A stretch of DNA of 47,214 nt from Butyricicoccus porcorum (GCF_002157465.1 NZ_NHOC01000020.1:1-47214); one strand, 5' to 3'; positions 1 through 8,773 are shown, counted from the first letter of the stretch. The notes: a model not told the origin generated them from the sequence alone. Translations and numbers: made by a program.

Positions 1-6
1 AGTCGG

Positions 7-25
7 AGATGTGTATAAGAGACAG
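7..25 (+). other. Nextera transposon mosaic end (adapter remnant)
   Basis: The 19-base Tn5 mosaic end AGATGTGTATAAGAGACAG is present in full. The bases just before it (TCGG at 3-6) match the end of the standard Nextera read-2 adapter. This is library-preparation sequence left in the assembly, not genomic DNA. Confidence 0.97.
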
Positions 26-164
26 GTATTCACACATGCAGACGTCGCCGATCATGTACAGCTCCGGGCAGGCTTCCTTTGCCTTGCGGAATGCCTTCTG
101 CACAATGCCATCCTCGGCATAGGCCTGGCTGCCGACTTCATCCTTGTGATCCGGGATGCCGAAC
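26..164 (-). pseudogene. hemB: Internal fragment of hemB (porphobilinogen synthase)
   Basis: Read on the minus strand from 163 to 26 this is 46 uninterrupted codons beginning FGIPDHKDEVGSQAY and ending DVCMCEY. That matches the conserved core of delta-aminolevulinic acid dehydratase, which condenses two 5-aminolevulinate molecules into porphobilinogen in haem/corrinoid synthesis. The cysteines in the DVCMCEY stretch correspond to the region that carries metal-binding cysteines in HemB. Both ends are cut exactly at transposon mosaic ends (7-25 and 165-183). It is therefore a chimeric sequencing fragment rather than a gene broken in the organism; its true neighbours are unknown. Confidence 0.88.
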
Positions 165-183
165 AGATGTGTATAAGAGACAG
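165..183 (+). other. Nextera transposon mosaic end (adapter remnant)
   Basis: A second exact copy of the 19-base mosaic end. It joins the hemB fragment to the tRNA-Gly remnant and so marks an artificial junction; the genomic insert proper starts at 184. Confidence 0.97.
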
Positions 184-247
184 CATCTGGTAGAGCGCCA
201 CCTTGCCAAGGTGGAGGTAGCGAGTTCGAGCCTCGTCATCCGCTCCA
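184..247 (+). tRNA. tRNA-Gly (GCC), 5' end missing
   Basis: The sequence starts inside the D arm (CATCTGGTAGAGC). It continues with anticodon stem CCACC/GGTGG around the loop TTGCCAA (anticodon GCC at 205-207), the T arm with GTTCGAG, and acceptor end CCGCTCCA with encoded CCA at 245-247. About 12 bases of the 5' acceptor and D stem are absent because the adapter junction at 183/184 cuts the gene. It is followed at once by a hairpin terminator. The 3' 30 bases (218-247) recur downstream as part of a tandem repeat. Confidence 0.9.
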
Positions 248-251
248 GCAA

Positions 252-279
252 AGCAATCGAGAGATTCGGTTGCTTTTTT
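252..279 (+). terminator. Terminator of tRNA-Gly
   Basis: The stem AGCAATCGA pairs with TTCGGTTGCT around GAGA and is followed by a T run. It sits directly after the tRNA CCA end. Confidence 0.8.
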
Positions 280-427
280 CGTATGCAGGAACAACGGTGT
301 GAAACGAACACGCTGCCTCCACCCGTCCGCCAAAGGCGGACTTTGAATTGAGGTACGGGTTCCCTGAAAAAACGAAGTTTTTTTAGGGTGTGATAGCGAG
401 TTCGAGCCTCGTCATCCGCTCCAGCAA

Positions 428-455
428 AGCAACCGAGAGATTCGGTTGCTTTTTT
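428..455 (+). terminator. Second copy of the tRNA-Gly terminator
   Basis: This is the same hairpin as at 252-279, with C433 improving the stem (AGCAACCGA/TTCGGTTGCT), followed by T6. It lies in repeat unit 2 behind the duplicated tRNA 3' end. Confidence 0.75.
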
Positions 456-589
456 CGTATGCAGGAACAACGGTGTGAAACGAACACGCTGCCTCCACCC
501 GTCCGCCAAAGGCGGACTTTGAATTGAGGTACGGGTTCCCTGAAAAAACGAAGTTTTTTTAGGGTGTGATAGCGAGTTCGAGCCTCGTC

Positions 590-737
590 GCGTCGCTGCG
601 GGCTGCATATCATTCGGAAGAATTTTGCGAGCAAAATTCTCCCTCATTCCTTCCGCCACAGCTCCTTTCCAAATCCCAACCGCCGTTGCTGGGTTGTGAC
701 TTGGTGCTGGCAACCGAGAGATTCGGTTGCTTTTTTT
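590..737 (+). other. Non-coding tail of the repeat region with a third terminator copy
   Basis: After the broken third repeat copy the sequence changes. It contains a perfect hairpin AGAATTTTGC-GA-GCAAAATTCT (619-640), a CAACC/GGTTG hairpin, and at 709-737 a third copy of the CAACCGAGAGATTCGGTTGC-T7 terminator seen behind the tRNA. No coding frame with a ribosome binding site is visible. Confidence 0.6.
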
Positions 738-788
738 GTGTTTGCATAGTTTGGGAATTTTCTTCACCTTCTTTTTTGTGTGTGGTTC

Positions 789-797
789 TGGTATACT
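789..797 (+). promoter_or_regulatory. Extended -10 promoter for addBA
   Basis: TGGTATACT is an extended -10 element (TG-N-TATACT) about 30 bases before the addB start. No good -35 hexamer is seen at 17 bases, as is usual for extended -10 promoters. Confidence 0.5.
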
Positions 798-826
798 GTG
801 TACAGCAAAGAAATGGCGGTGAATTG

Positions 827-3800
827 ATGATGGAACTGTTGATGGGACGCGCGGGAAGCGGAAAAACGACTGCAATCCTGCGGCGCATTGCGTCGAGGGA
901 ATCCAGCGGAAAACGGCAGATTTTGATTGTGCCGGAACTGGCATCACATGAATATGAGCGCATGCTGGCGCAGAGTACGGGAAATACCGGTTCACGGTTT
1001 GCTGAGGTGCTGACCTTTCGGCGCATTGCCAACCGCGTGTTTTCTGAAGCGGGCGGACTGGCGGATACGGTACTCACACCGGCGGGTCGGCTGCTGGTGC
1101 TATATGAAGCGGCACGGCGCGCTTCTGACGCACTGACAGTGTATGGCGGGGCCACGCGCAAGCCAGATATTCTGCGCGATCTGCTGCGCGTGCTGGATGA
1201 GATGAAATGCAGCTGTGTTTCAGCAGAGGATATGCTGCGGGCAGCAGAGGAAGCGGAGGGACATTTGTCCGACAAGCTGCGTGATCTGGGCGAGATTGCC
1301 ATGGTATATGATACAATGACAGAAGAGCAGTTGCCTGATCCGCGCGATCAGTTGACGCGTGTGGCGGAACGCCTGCCGGACAGCACGCTGTTTGAACATA
1401 CAGAGGTCTACCTCGACCGCTTTGACAGCTTTAACAAGCAGGAGCTGGAAATTCTGGCGTATTTGCTCCGTCAAAAGATACCTGTGACGGTTGCGCTGAC
1501 CGGTGATCCAAAGCAGCCGGAGCTGTTTCCGGAGGCACATGCAGCGATGGCACGGCTGCGCGCATTTGCCGGACGATGTGGCGATTCATTTGAGCTGACC
1601 ATACAGGAGGACAGCGGCATGCCGCGCCCGTCTGATCTGGCGGTACTGGAGCGGTATGCGTTGGAAGCGCCTGCCCGACAGTTTGAGAGTGATGGTGAAA
1701 GCGTACAACTGCATGCAGCGGGAGATTTATTTTCCGAGTGTGAATTTGCCGCGGCGTATATCCGGCAGCTGCTGCGCGAAACAGACGCCAGACGGCGTGA
1801 TATTGTTGTGACGGCGCGCAATTTTGAGCAATATGCGCCCATTCTGGAGCTGGTATTTGACCGCTATGATATTCCGGTGTTTTTGAGCGAAAAGCATGAT
1901 ATTTTGCAAAAACCGGTGCTCGCGCTGGTCGGCGCGGCACTGCGTACCGTTACAGGCGGCTGGCGATATGAGGATATGTTTGCCTATTTGAAGACCGGTT
2001 TTGCCGGGCTGACAGCAGATGAATGCGATGAGCTGGAAAATTATGTGCTGTTCTGGCGCATTCGCGGCACGGCATGGCAGCAGCCGTTTACCGGTAATCC
2101 GGACGGCTTTGGCGGCGTGATGGATGACAAAGCACAGCAGGTGCTTGTGCATCTCAATGAGCTGCGCGAACGCGCAGTTCAGCCGTTAATCACATTAAAA
2201 GATGGACTGAATCAGGCGGAGACTGCGACGCAGTATGTACAGGCACTGTATACGTTTCTGGAACAGCTGGGCGCGGCGGACAGCATTGCGGCGCGCGCAC
2301 AACTGCATGAGGATGCCGGACGCTTGCAGACGGCTGAGGAATATCGCCAGCTGTGGGAAATTCTGATCCAGGCAATGGAGCAGTTTGCCTGGGTGCAGGG
2401 AGAGGGACAGATGGAAACCGATACGTTTGTTTCGCTGTTCACATTAGTGCTCGCAGAGTATGACGTCGGGACAATTCCGGTCGCACTCGACCGTGTGACC
2501 TGTGGCTCGATTGACCGCGTGTGCCATACCGGCATACCGCATCTGATCGTACTCGGCGTGAATGACGGTGTGCTGCCGGATGCAGGCGAAAGCGGCGGCA
2601 TTCTGTCCGACAGTGACCGTGAAACGCTGCTCGGCCTGTCAGTCGAGCTGGAAACCGGAGAGGATCGCATGGTGCGCGAACAGGCGGCAGTTTACCGTGT
2701 GTTTGCATCGGCATCCAGGACGCTGCTGCTGTCGTGGTGTACGGTCGGCGGGGATGGCGATATGCGCCCGTCGTATCTGATCGGCACCGTGCGGCATTTG
2801 CTGCACGGCGTGCCGGAGACCAATGAGAGCGGGCTGGAACAGCGTTACCGGCTGGAAGCGGAGCGCCCGCGCTTTGATCTGGCGTGCCGCGGTGCGGCGC
2901 GCGATGTCTCCCCGGCGGCACAGGCTGCGCTTGCGGCCTCTCCGGTTCCGATTATCCCACAGGAAAAATCCGTGCGCGGCCCGCTGACACAATCCGATAC
3001 CATCCATGCGCTGTATGGAAACCGGCTGCGCGTTACCGCATCGCGTGTCGATGCGTTTTATCGCTGTGAATACGCCTATTTCCTGCGGTATGGTCTGCGG
3101 GCGAAGGAGCGCCGCCGCGCGGCATTCGACGCGCCGGAAACCGGTACCTTCTTGCACTATGTTCTGGAGCATACACTGCATGACCTGCATGAGCAGGGCG
3201 GCACAGGTGCGCCTGCGCGTGATGATGTGCATGCCATGGCAAAGAAATGGACACAGGTATATGTCGAGACCGCGCTGGGTGGTCTGGAACAGCATTCCGC
3301 ACGGTTCCGCCACCTGTTCCGGCGGTTGGTGCGCATGCTGGATGAAATTCTCGACAATCTGCTGTATGAAATGGAGCGTTCGGATTTCGAGCCGATTGAC
3401 TTCGAGCTGGACTTTTCACGCGGCGGAGATCTGCCGCCGATTGCCATTGACAGCCCGGATGGCAGGCTGGAGCTGAACGGCAAGGTTGACCGCGTTGACG
3501 GCTATATCAAGGACGGCACGCTGTATGTGCGCGTCATGGACTATAAGAGCGGACAGAAAAAATTTGAGCTGTCCGATCTGTGGTATGGGCTGAATGTTCA
3601 GCTGCTGCTGTATCTGTTTGCCATCCAGAAGCATGGGACGGAGCGCTACCGCGCAAAGCTGGCACAGCAAATCGATGAAATCGTTCCGGCGGGCGCATTG
3701 TATATCCCGACGCGCAGTGCACTGGTCAATGCACCGCGCGGCACGGATGAGGAAACCATCGAGCAGCTGCGGCGCAAACAGCTGCGGCGTTCCGGCCTGT

Positions 3801-4189
3801 TGTTGGATGACCCCGAAGTGATCGAGGCGATGGAACACGGCATCACAAAGGACGGCGAATTTCTGCCGATTGGCTACCTGAAAAAGGGAAGCATGTCGGC
3901 GGCGAGCCAGAACAGTCTTGCGAGCATGGAGCAGCTGGGCAAGCTGAGCAAGCATATTCGGCACATCCTGCGCAGCATGGGGCATGAGCTGATGGAAGGC
4001 AAAATGGATGCACGCCCGGTGCGGCGCGGCCCGACGGAGGACGCCTGTACCTGGTGTCCGTACCGCGCTGTGTGCCGCTTTGACGCAAAGCTGGGCGATA
4101 AGCCACACAACATCGCCAAGATCAAGCCGGAGGACTTCTGGCAGGAGATTGACCGCGAATTGGAAGGAGAGGATGGACATGGGCGTTAA
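827..4189 (+). CDS. addB: AddB, helicase-nuclease subunit B of AddAB
   Basis: AddB partners AddA in the AddAB enzyme, which processes double-strand DNA ends for RecA-dependent repair and recognises Chi-like sites. The protein is 1120 residues, a normal AddB length. A P-loop (GRAGSGKTT, residues 7-15) opens the protein. The C-terminal RecB-type nuclease domain has the VMDYKSG motif (D905, K907). Four cysteines, C747 and the cluster C1074/C1077/C1083, form the iron-sulfur staple typical of AddB. The frame stays open upstream to 566, but the start is placed at ATG 827 because GGCGGTGA lies just before it and the P-loop follows immediately; ATG 830 is equally possible. The end overlaps addA, so the two are probably translationally coupled. 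Confidence 0.95.
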   Translation: MMELLMGRAGSGKTTAILRRIASRESSGKRQILIVPELASHEYERMLAQSTGNTGSRFAEVLTFRRIANRVFSEAGGLADTVLTPAGRLLVLYEAARRASDALTVYGGATRKPDILRDLLRVLDEMKCSCVSAEDMLRAAEEAEGHLSDKLRDLGEIAMVYDTMTEEQLPDPRDQLTRVAERLPDSTLFEHTEVYLDRFDSFNKQELEILAYLLRQKIPVTVALTGDPKQPELFPEAHAAMARLRAFAGRCGDSFELTIQEDSGMPRPSDLAVLERYALEAPARQFESDGESVQLHAAGDLFSECEFAAAYIRQLLRETDARRRDIVVTARNFEQYAPILELVFDRYDIPVFLSEKHDILQKPVLALVGAALRTVTGGWRYEDMFAYLKTGFAGLTADECDELENYVLFWRIRGTAWQQPFTGNPDGFGGVMDDKAQQVLVHLNELRERAVQPLITLKDGLNQAETATQYVQALYTFLEQLGAADSIAARAQLHEDAGRLQTAEEYRQLWEILIQAMEQFAWVQGEGQMETDTFVSLFTLVLAEYDVGTIPVALDRVTCGSIDRVCHTGIPHLIVLGVNDGVLPDAGESGGILSDSDRETLLGLSVELETGEDRMVREQAAVYRVFASASRTLLLSWCTVGGDGDMRPSYLIGTVRHLLHGVPETNESGLEQRYRLEAERPRFDLACRGAARDVSPAAQAALAASPVPIIPQEKSVRGPLTQSDTIHALYGNRLRVTASRVDAFYRCEYAYFLRYGLRAKERRRAAFDAPETGTFLHYVLEHTLHDLHEQGGTGAPARDDVHAMAKKWTQVYVETALGGLEQHSARFRHLFRRLVRMLDEILDNLLYEMERSDFEPIDFELDFSRGGDLPPIAIDSPDGRLELNGKVDRVDGYIKDGTLYVRVMDYKSGQKKFELSDLWYGLNVQLLLYLFAIQKHGTERYRAKLAQQIDEIVPAGALYIPTRSALVNAPRGTDEETIEQLRRKQLRRSGLLLDDPEVIEAMEHGITKDGEFLPIGYLKKGSMSAASQNSLASMEQLGKLSKHIRHILRSMGHELMEGKMDARPVRRGPTEDACTWCPYRAVCRFDAKLGDKPHNIAKIKPEDFWQEIDRELEGEDGHGR

Positions 4190-7100
4190 CTGGACAGCGG
4201 AACAGCAGGCGGCGATTTCCAACCGCGGCGGTACACTGCTGGTTTCGGCGGCAGCCGGTTCGGGCAAGACCGCCGTGCTGGTTGAACGCGTTTTGCAGCG
4301 TGTGACCGACCCGGACAACCCGTGTGACATCGATTCATTTCTCATTGTCACATTTACCAAAGCCGCGGCGAGCGAGATGCGCGGCAAAATTGCCGACGCA
4401 CTGACTGCACTTGCCGCACAGCATCCGCGCGACATCCGCCTGCGGCGCCAGTTGATGCTGGTACACCGCGCGAAAATCACGACAGTGCATGCGTTCTGCA
4501 TGAGCCTGCTGCGCGAGCATTTCCACGAACTGGGCCTGCCGCCGGATTTCCGCACGGCGGATGAGAGTGAACAGGCGGCGATGCAGGCAGATGTGCTGGA
4601 GGATGTACTCGAAGCGCAGTATGCGCGCGAAGAGGACGGCTTTGCCGCACTGGTCGACATTCTCAGCGCGGGGCGCGATGACAAGCGCCTGCAAGATATT
4701 GTGCTGGAAACCTTCCGCAATTTGCAGGCATCGCCGCATCCGGCGCGCGTACTGGCGGGCTATCGGGAACAGTTTGTGCGCCCGTTTGACCGGTTGGCAG
4801 ATACCGACTGGGGACGCGAGCTGCTGGATACCGCAAAAGGGCGCATTCAATATGCGATTGCCGCGTTGGAAAATGCGCTGGATGAAATGCAGGGTGCGGA
4901 AGATGTGCGTGTCAAATATGAACCGGCCTTTCAGGACGATGTAAACGCCGCGCGCACGCTGCTCACGCTGGTTGAGGACGGTGCATGGAATGCAGCGGTG
5001 CAGCAGTGCCGTGAGGTGCGGCGCAGCCGTGCCCGGCTGGGCGCCGTGCGCGGCTATGAGGACAAGGCATTTCTCGATCGGCTCAAGCAGGCACGCGAAA
5101 CCTGGAAGGAAATTTCATTTGAGCTGATGGACAGTGTGCTGTGCATGACGGAGGAAGAAGTCCGGCTGGATATGGACATGATGGCACCCGCCGTGTGCGC
5201 GCTGTGCGATACGGTACAGGCGTTCATGGATGCCTACCAGCAGGAGAAGCTGCGGCGCGGTGTCGTGGATTTCAACGACCTCGAGCACTTCGCGGTCGAA
5301 CTGCTGACCGATGCGGACGGTGCGCCGACCCAACTGGCCAACGACATGCATTTTTCCGAAATCATGGTCGACGAATACCAGGATACCAATGCGGTGCAGG
5401 ACGCGATTTTTCGCGCAGTCAGCGATGAGGAAAAAAACATCTTTATGGTCGGCGATGTCAAACAGAGCATTTACCGCTTCCGTCTCGCCAATCCAGCGAT
5501 TTTTCTGCAAAAATATCTGGCGTACCGCGATGCGGAGGACGTCACCGATGCCGCGCCGCGCCGTGTCGTGCTCTCCAAAAACTTCCGTTCGCGCCCACAG
5601 GTGCTTGACAGCGTCAATTTCCTGTTTTCTGCCCTGATGAGCGAACAGCTGGGCGATCTGGATTACACTGACCGCGAAGCGCTGCATGTCGGCGCGTCGT
5701 TCCCGGAAGGCACGGATGATTACCGCACGGAGGTCTGCCTGCTCGAGACACAGACGGACGATGAGGACGCGCCGGAGGCCATCCGACAGGAGGCGGACTA
5801 CTGTGCCGGGCGCATCCGGGAGATGCTGGAGGGCGGCTTCCGCGTGACCGACAAACAGACGGGAGAACTGCGCCCCTGCCGCCCGGAGGACTTTGTCATC
5901 CTGCTGCGCTCTGCAAAAAACAAGGCGCCTGTTTTCCAGAAGGCGCTGAGTGAATGCGGCATTCCGGCGGGCGCGGATGCGCCGGACGACATGCTGGACA
6001 CACCGGAGGTGCATACGCTGGTGTCGTGGTTGGAAATTGTGGACAACCCGCGGCAGGATGTGCCGCTGCTGGCGGCGCTGACTTCGCCGCTGGCGGGCTT
6101 TACCGAGCAGGAACTGGCAGAGATTCGGCTGGCTGACCGCGACAGTGATTTTTATACTGCGATGCGCGCGTCGGCGGAGACAAACGAAAAGGCGCGCGCG
6201 TTTCTGGAACAGCTGGAAGAGCTGCGCCTGTTTGCGGCGGATGTGCCGGTGCGCCAGCTGCTGTGGCATATTGTGGACAGCACAGGTGCAATGGGTATTT
6301 TTGGCGCGATGCCGGGCGGACGCGCACGACAGCACCACATCACGGCGCTGACTGAGCTGGCGGGCTCGTTTGAGCGCGGCGGCAGCCGCGGCCTGTTTGC
6401 CTTTGTGCGTTTTTTGCGGGAGCTGCGCGAGACCGGCGGCACGCTGACTGTGCCGGACAGCGAGGAAGCCGCAGGCATGGTGCGCATCATGACGATTCAC
6501 AAATCCAAGGGATTGGAATTCCCGATTGTCATTCTGGCGAACTGCGCGAAGCAGTTCAACGAGCTCGACCTGCACAAGCCTGTGCTGCTGCACGAGCGCA
6601 TGGGGATCAGCATGCGCTGCCGCGACATGGCGCGCGGCATCCAGTACGACGGGCTCGACCGGCGGGCGATGGCGTGTGCGCTGCGCCGCGAAATGGTGAG
6701 CGAGGAGCTGCGCGTGCTGTATGTCGCACTGACGCGCGCAAAGGAAAAGCTCATCTGTACGTGCGCAGTGCGTGATACGGCGAAGCAGGCGGAAAAATGG
6801 GCGGCGATTGCGTCGCTCGACCCGATTCCGCCGTATGCGCTGGCGGGCGCAAATCAGTATGCGCTGTGGCTGTGCGTGCCGCTGATGCGCCATCCAAATG
6901 CCACGCAGCTGCGCGCACTGTGTTCCCAGCCGCCGGAGCTGGATGTGTACGCACCTGACTGCTTTGCCGTGCGCCTGGTGCCGTATCGACGGCAGGAAGG
7001 CGTCGAGCTGGCAGAGGTACACGGGACATTTGCGGAGAGCGAACGGTTGGAGGCGCCTGTGCTGCGCCCATATGCCGCCGATGTACTCAGCGATCTGCCG

Positions 7101-7754
7101 TCCAAGCTGACGGCGACCGCCATCACCGACTCCTTTCGCGCGCAGGAGGCGCAGGAGGATACCCAGCCGCCAAAGTACAGTACCGAATTGCGGCGTCCGT
7201 TCTTTGACCGCGACGCGCGCGGGTTGACGCCGTCGGAAATCGGGACGGCGCACCATCTGTTTTTGCAGTTCTGTGATTTTGCCCGCTGCGAGAGTGCGGA
7301 AGGGCGTGCCGCCGAGCGCGAACGCCTGCGGGAACGGCATATTCTGAGCGACGCGCAGGCAGATGCCATTCGGATGGACAACATCGCCGCTTTTTTTGAA
7401 TCTGACCTCTACCGGGAGCTGAAGGGCGCGCAGGCGGTGCACCGCGAGTTTAAATTTTCCGTGCTCGTCCCGGCGGGAGACTACTATCCACAGGCTGTGG
7501 ATTTCCCGGAGGAGCGCGTGCTCATGCAGGGCGTTATCGACTGCCTGATTGAAACCAAAGACGGTCTTCTGGTGCTCGATTTCAAGACCGACCGCGTGCC
7601 GAAGAGCCGGGTGCGTGAACGTGCGGAGCAATACCGTGCCCAGCTGTCCGCCTACCGACGCGCGGCGGAGGAGGTGTTCGGCAGGCCGGTGCAGGCGTGT
7701 GCGCTGTTTTTCCTGCACAGTGGGCAGACGGTCTGGCTGCGCGGGACGGAATAA
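4173..7754 (+). CDS. addA: AddA, helicase-nuclease subunit A of AddAB
   Basis: AddA is a UvrD-family 3'-5' helicase fused to a RecB-type nuclease and is the motor of AddAB. At 1193 residues it has the expected length. Visible motifs are the Q-motif region (TAEQQAA), Walker A SAAAGSGKT (K32), motif Ia TFTKAAASEMR, Walker B MVDEYQDTN (D400, E401), motif III GDVKQSIYRFR, motif IV NFRS, motif V TIHKSKGLEFPIV, motif VI LYVALTRAKEKL, and a C-terminal nuclease motif LDFKTD (D1136, K1138). The start ATG 4173 has GGAAGGAGAGG just upstream and overlaps the end of addB by 17 bases; ATG 4179 in the same frame is an alternative with wider spacing. Confidence 0.96.
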   Translation: MDMGVNWTAEQQAAISNRGGTLLVSAAAGSGKTAVLVERVLQRVTDPDNPCDIDSFLIVTFTKAAASEMRGKIADALTALAAQHPRDIRLRRQLMLVHRAKITTVHAFCMSLLREHFHELGLPPDFRTADESEQAAMQADVLEDVLEAQYAREEDGFAALVDILSAGRDDKRLQDIVLETFRNLQASPHPARVLAGYREQFVRPFDRLADTDWGRELLDTAKGRIQYAIAALENALDEMQGAEDVRVKYEPAFQDDVNAARTLLTLVEDGAWNAAVQQCREVRRSRARLGAVRGYEDKAFLDRLKQARETWKEISFELMDSVLCMTEEEVRLDMDMMAPAVCALCDTVQAFMDAYQQEKLRRGVVDFNDLEHFAVELLTDADGAPTQLANDMHFSEIMVDEYQDTNAVQDAIFRAVSDEEKNIFMVGDVKQSIYRFRLANPAIFLQKYLAYRDAEDVTDAAPRRVVLSKNFRSRPQVLDSVNFLFSALMSEQLGDLDYTDREALHVGASFPEGTDDYRTEVCLLETQTDDEDAPEAIRQEADYCAGRIREMLEGGFRVTDKQTGELRPCRPEDFVILLRSAKNKAPVFQKALSECGIPAGADAPDDMLDTPEVHTLVSWLEIVDNPRQDVPLLAALTSPLAGFTEQELAEIRLADRDSDFYTAMRASAETNEKARAFLEQLEELRLFAADVPVRQLLWHIVDSTGAMGIFGAMPGGRARQHHITALTELAGSFERGGSRGLFAFVRFLRELRETGGTLTVPDSEEAAGMVRIMTIHKSKGLEFPIVILANCAKQFNELDLHKPVLLHERMGISMRCRDMARGIQYDGLDRRAMACALRREMVSEELRVLYVALTRAKEKLICTCAVRDTAKQAEKWAAIASLDPIPPYALAGANQYALWLCVPLMRHPNATQLRALCSQPPELDVYAPDCFAVRLVPYRRQEGVELAEVHGTFAESERLEAPVLRPYAADVLSDLPSKLTATAITDSFRAQEAQEDTQPPKYSTELRRPFFDRDARGLTPSEIGTAHHLFLQFCDFARCESAEGRAAERERLRERHILSDAQADAIRMDNIAAFFESDLYRELKGAQAVHREFKFSVLVPAGDYYPQAVDFPEERVLMQGVIDCLIETKDGLLVLDFKTDRVPKSRVRERAEQYRAQLSAYRRAAEEVFGRPVQACALFFLHSGQTVWLRGTE

Positions 7755-7885
7755 GCCATACGGCGGAAAATCAGAAAAAAACCGCGAAAAAGACCGCGAA
7801 AAAGACCGGGTTTTCGGTATAGCCCGCCGATTTCCGAGGAAAACCGCCTCCGTTCAACAAAATATGCTCGAAACAAAAAAAGTTC

Positions 7886-7914
7886 TTGCATTTCAAAGGC
7901 CGTTGTGATATCAT
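7886..7914 (+). promoter_or_regulatory. Sigma-A-type promoter for rpmE
   Basis: The -35 TTGCAT (7886-7891) and -10 TATCAT (7909-7914) are separated by exactly 17 bases, 45 bases before the rpmE start. The preceding 130 bases after addA contain a short A-rich direct repeat (GAAAAAGACCGC, twice, near 7785-7810) and no gene. Confidence 0.7.
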
Positions 7915-7958
7915 AATTTTACGACTGTAAGGCTTATGCGGAAAGAGGTGAATCGAAA

Positions 7959-8162
7959 ATGAAGGAAGGAATCCATCCGGACTACAAGCCGACTACCATT
8001 CGTTGTGCTTGTGGCGCTGTATATGAGACCGCTTCCACCAAGGAGAATATCTCGGTAGAAATCTGCTCCAAGTGCCACCCGTTCTTTACCGGTAAGCAGA
8101 AGCTCGTTGATACCGGCGGACGTGTTGACCGCTTCAAGAGAAGATTCAATCTTGACAAGTGA
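7959..8162 (+). CDS. rpmE: 50S ribosomal protein L31, zinc-binding form
   Basis: This 67-residue protein of the large ribosomal subunit begins [16 protein letters not shown]. It carries the four-cysteine/histidine zinc signature of the C+ type (CACG near residue 16 and CSKCHPF near residue 37) and ends in a basic tail ([13 protein letters not shown]). The presence of CxxC marks it as the zinc-dependent paralogue rather than the zinc-free type B. It is a single-gene unit with its own promoter and terminator. An AAGAGGTGA ribosome binding site precedes the ATG. Confidence 0.97.
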   Translation: MKEGIHPDYKPTTIRCACGAVYETASTKENISVEICSKCHPFFTGKQKLVDTGGRVDRFKRRFNLDK

Positions 8163-8168
8163 TTTTAT

Positions 8169-8198
8169 GAACCCGTCCCTCTCTGGGGCGGGTTTTTG
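8169..8198 (+). terminator. rpmE terminator
   Basis: The stem AACCCGTCCC pairs with GGGGCGGGTT and is followed by T5, starting 7 bases after the rpmE stop. Confidence 0.85.
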
Positions 8199-8244
8199 CT
8201 TGCCGGATTTGTTACAAAATACGAGGATTATGGAGGAATGACAG

Positions 8245-8628
8245 ATGTTAAAGGAACGCGCAACGGAATATTACAACAACGGCTACAACTGTGCGGAGAC
8301 CATCATCCGTGCGGCAAATGACGAATACCGGCTCGGCCTGACTGAGGAGGCCATGAAGCTGTGCGGCGGCTTTGGCGGCGGCATGGGCTGCGGCAAGGCA
8401 TGCGGTGCGCTGTGCGGCGGCATCAGCGCCATCAGCGCAAAGCTGATCGATACCAAGGCGCATGAAACACCGGAGCTGCGTGCGGACTGCACCAGGCTGG
8501 TCGCGGCATTCAACCGCATTCTCGGCGACACCGAATGTAAGAATCTGAAGGCGAAATATTATTCAGGCTCCGGCTGCCTGGAGACCGTCCTGCTCGGCTG
8601 CGAGGCGCTTGAGAGCGTCATGGAGTGA
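8245..8628 (+). CDS. C_GCAxxG_C_C family redox-type protein
   Basis: The 127-residue protein matches the C_GCAxxG_C_C family: an N-terminal NGYNCAETI motif, a glycine-cysteine core (CGGFGGGMGCGKACGALCGG, residues about 37-56), and two further cysteines near residues 80 and 95 (DCTRL, ECKNL), plus GCLETV. Such proteins are thought to bind a metal centre or take part in electron transfer in anaerobes, but the biochemical role is not established, so none is assigned. The start ATG 8245 is preceded by TATGGAGGAATGACAG, a good ribosome binding site. It stands alone between two terminators. Confidence 0.85.
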   Translation: MLKERATEYYNNGYNCAETIIRAANDEYRLGLTEEAMKLCGGFGGGMGCGKACGALCGGISAISAKLIDTKAHETPELRADCTRLVAAFNRILGDTECKNLKAKYYSGSGCLETVLLGCEALESVME

Positions 8629-8651
8629 GAACAGTCTGAAATTCGCACGGA

Positions 8652-8685
8652 AAGGAGTCGCTTTTTGTCAGCGGCTTCTTTTTTT
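8652..8685 (+). terminator. Terminator of the C_GCAxxG_C_C gene
   Basis: An 11-bp stem with two G-T pairs, AAGGAGTCGCT (8652-8662) with AGCGGCTTCTT (8670-8680), is followed by T5, about 25 bases after the stop codon. Confidence 0.8.
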
Positions 8686-8737
8686 GCCCATTTTGATTGA
8701 AAAAGCGGGAAAATCATAGTATGATATAAAATTGATC

Positions 8738-8746
8738 TGATATACT
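8738..8746 (+). promoter_or_regulatory. Probable promoter for yoaK-hflX-yigZ
   Basis: TGATATACT fits an extended -10 (TGN-TATACT). It lies 28 bases before the chosen start of the next gene and just after the preceding terminator. The -35 is weak (TAGTAT at 8717-8722, 18-base spacing). Confidence 0.45.
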
Positions 8747-8773
8747 ATTTTTTGACGAAAGAGGGTGTGTCCT

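Larger units (their letters stand above)
218..589 (+). repeat. 176-bp tandem repeat carrying a tRNA-Gly 3' end
   Basis: Unit 1 (218-393) and unit 2 (394-569) have the same length and I find one difference, T257 versus C433. A third, broken copy retains only 570-589 (TAGCGAGTTCGAGCCTCGTC). Each unit consists of the last 30 bases of tRNA-Gly (T arm, acceptor, CCA), the rho-independent terminator, a spacer with a short GTCCGCC/GGCGGAC hairpin, and an AAAAAAC/GTTTTTT hairpin. Unit 2 has no D or anticodon arm, so it cannot be a functional tRNA. The layout resembles repeated integration scars or slippage at a tRNA 3' end; no integrase is present. Confidence 0.85.

Noticed and set aside
218-589. A CRISPR array
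   Set aside because: Repeats are long (176 bp), contiguous without unique spacers, and contain tRNA and terminator sequence; no cas genes are present.
566-826. An N-terminal extension of addB by 87 codons
   Set aside because: It would run through the tRNA-derived repeat and a terminator and puts non-homologous residues before the P-loop; the promoter and ribosome binding site favour 827.
138-995. Arg/Ser-rich minus-strand open frames through the tRNA-Gly repeats
   Set aside because: They translate tRNA 3' ends, terminators and adapter sequence; no coding signal.
5115-7718. An 867-codon open frame on the minus strand opposite addA
   Set aside because: It is the mirror frame of a GC-rich, clearly real gene (addA has all helicase and nuclease motifs); the minus frame has no ribosome binding site and no recognisable domain.
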